Source: Actinomycetes bacterium
Lineage (GTDB): Bacteria > Actinomycetota > Actinomycetes > Propionibacteriales > Nocardioidaceae
Reading direction: 5' to 3'
DNA length: 5,373 nt
Assembly: GCA_023415395.1 (NCBI GenBank)
Contig: JAEZKN010000079.1
Location: 1 to 5,373, forward strand
Program-made: the position numbers and the translations under genes
Shown here: piece after piece, positions 4,305 to 5,373 of the stretch
How positions within the stretch are numbered: position 1 is the first letter of the stretch
Layout of the letters: every line of letters begins with the position of its first letter
The notes under the pieces: generated by a model
Told to the model about the DNA's origin: nothing
The model's input: the letters and a program-made list of their open reading frames with translations, nothing else
The model's database searches: none

Positions 4305-5373
4305 CCGGCGTCGCTCCGGTAGATCGTCCACCGGCCGGTGGCGACCGCCGGCGAGTAGTGCTCGGCGAGCACCTCGTCGGCTGAGGTGCCGTCGACGCCC
4401 CACGTCTGGAGGGACGCGCCCACCACCACGACCCAGGTGGGGCGCTCGGGGGAGGCGAGCAGGGAGGCGAAGGAGGCCAGGTCCGGGTCGTGCACGCGCA
4501 CCGGCAGGCTCCACAGGTCGGGGTAGGGCGAGGGGAGGCCGGTCTCGCGCAGGATGTTCGCGGCGCCGAAGGCGACCACGGCCGTGTCGCCGTCGGCGGT
4601 GTGCTCGTCCAGCCAGGCGATCGCCGGCTCCTCGGGCCGGTCGATCGGGTTGACCAGCACGTGGACCAGGGCGATGACGGTCGAGGTCGCGCAGAACAGG
4701 TAGGCGCCGCGGACGAACCGGTCGTGACCGGGGGCCGCCGCGGCGAGCAGGACCAGCCCCGGCACCAGGCCGAGGAGGTAGTGCAGCCAGTAGCTGCCCC
4801 CGCCGAAGACCACGAACAACTCCCAGGCCAGCATCGCGAGCGTCGGCCAGAGCAACGGCGAGCGCCGGGCGCGGATGGCCAGTGCCAGCGCCAGTGCGGG
4901 TGCGATGCTCACCAGCAGCGCGGTCAGCATGGCGAGGAAGCGCGAGGCGGTGGTCCCGGTGGCGGACTCCGCGATCACCTCGGCGGCCTGGCTCCGGAAG
5001 ACGACGACGGCCTGCCACAGGTCGGCCGGCGAGGTCCCACGGGTCGTAGCCAGGGCCACGGCGACGGCGACGGCGACGACCCCACCCCGGGCGACCCCAC
5101 CCAGGGCGCCCCACCGCCGGCGCAGCACGAGGAGCACGGCGGCGAACACGAAGGCGTCGAGGATGCTCTGCTTGACCAGGACGGCGCAGGCGCCCAGGGC
5201 GCCGGCCAGCAGCGCCCACCGCAGCCACCGCTCGGCACGACCGGCCATCAGCGCCGCGGCGACGCCGCCCAGCACGAAGGGCAGGCCGAGCACCTCGGCG
5301 TTGACGACGGTCGCCCCGAACTGCGGGGTCGCGACGAACACGTTCGCGGTCGCCGCGGCGAGCACCGGCGAGC
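4301..5373 (-). CDS. GT-C-like multi-spanning membrane glycosyltransferase, 5' end outside the window
   Basis: The last 356 residues of a polytopic membrane protein. The frame is open to the right edge, so the true start and the N-terminal loop with the presumed catalytic acidic residues are not visible. A GTG at 5365 is in frame but is probably internal. About seven hydrophobic segments can be seen. Features recalled from the GT39/PMT-like GT-C families are NAEVLGLPF in the first visible loop, LVKQS between two helices, and WLHYLLGLVPGLVLLAAAA near the last helices. After the final helix, a soluble C-terminal domain of about 110 residues (from IAWLDEHTADGD to WTIYRSDAG) would lie outside the cell. 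Such enzymes use polyprenyl-phosphate sugars. The family call is moderate because no catalytic motif is in view. It overlaps the PAP2 gene by 4 nt. Confidence 0.72.
   Translation of the reverse strand, partial: SPVLAAATANVFVATPQFGATVVNAEVLGLPFVLGGVAAALMAGRAERWLRWALLAGALGACAVLVKQSILDAFVFAAVLLVLRRRWGALGGVARGGVVAVAVAVALATTRGTSPADLWQAVVVFRSQAAEVIAESATGTTASRFLAMLTALLVSIAPALALALAIRARRSPLLWPTLAMLAWELFVVFGGGSYWLHYLLGLVPGLVLLAAAAPGHDRFVRGAYLFCATSTVIALVHVLVNPIDRPEEPAIAWLDEHTADGDTAVVAFGAANILRETGLPSPYPDLWSLPVRVHDPDLASFASLLASPERPTWVVVVGASLQTWGVDGTSADEVLAEHYSPAVATGRWTIYRSDAG
4314..4317 (-). promoter_or_regulatory. Ribosome binding site supporting the GTG start of the PAP2 gene
   Basis: On the minus strand this reads GGAG, 9 nt before the GTG at 4304 and inside the end of the upstream coding sequence. 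The ATG at 4283 has no comparable site. Together with the GTGA overlap this supports coupled translation of the two membrane-protein genes. Confidence 0.5.

Noticed and set aside
3525..4322. Plus-strand open frame of 265 residues opposite the PAP2 gene
   Set aside because: It is low-complexity, rich in His, Arg, Glu and Pro, and complementary to a clear membrane protein gene.
4305..5228. Upstream extension of the PAP2 frame to give 596 residues
   Set aside because: The extension is an out-of-frame shadow of the GT-C-like gene. The PAP2 protein starts at the GTGA overlap.

Overview
This is a high-GC window whose five genes all lie on the minus strand, so transcription runs right to left. Codon use, the GTG starts and GTGA/ATGA gene overlaps, and the intergenic palindromes starting GGTGGTTGAGGA point to a high-GC actinobacterium. 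From memory, such palindromes are common in Nocardioides and its relatives, so Nocardioidaceae is my best guess, inferred without a search.

Right part (about 3438-5373): the 3' part of a multi-spanning membrane protein with GT-C glycosyltransferase character runs off the right edge. It overlaps by 4 nt a PAP2-superfamily integral membrane phosphatase or phosphotransferase of the Aur1/Ipt1-like type. The two are probably translationally coupled and may act together on lipid-linked sugars in the cell envelope.

Middle (3378-3437): a 60-bp gap holds a strikingly AT-rich 34-bp imperfect inverted repeat (3380-3413), which looks like an operator or promoter for the genes downstream of it.

Centre-left (600-3377): a complete three-gene ABC importer operon in the order permease (TauC-like), substrate-binding lipoprotein (TauA-like), ATPase (TauB-like). 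The genes overlap or nearly touch. Similarity to E. coli TauA is clear in several blocks, so a sulfonate such as taurine is the likely substrate. No desulfonation enzyme lies in the window.

Left (1-599): no convincing gene. It is a dense mosaic of repeats downstream of the ATPase gene: a 33-bp tandem array, then three composite palindromes of 97-98 bp, two solo half-elements and a truncated one. Each composite can be drawn as an almost perfect four-way junction with no unpaired base at the branch point. This is the most unusual structure in the window. The transporter and membrane genes are otherwise ordinary.
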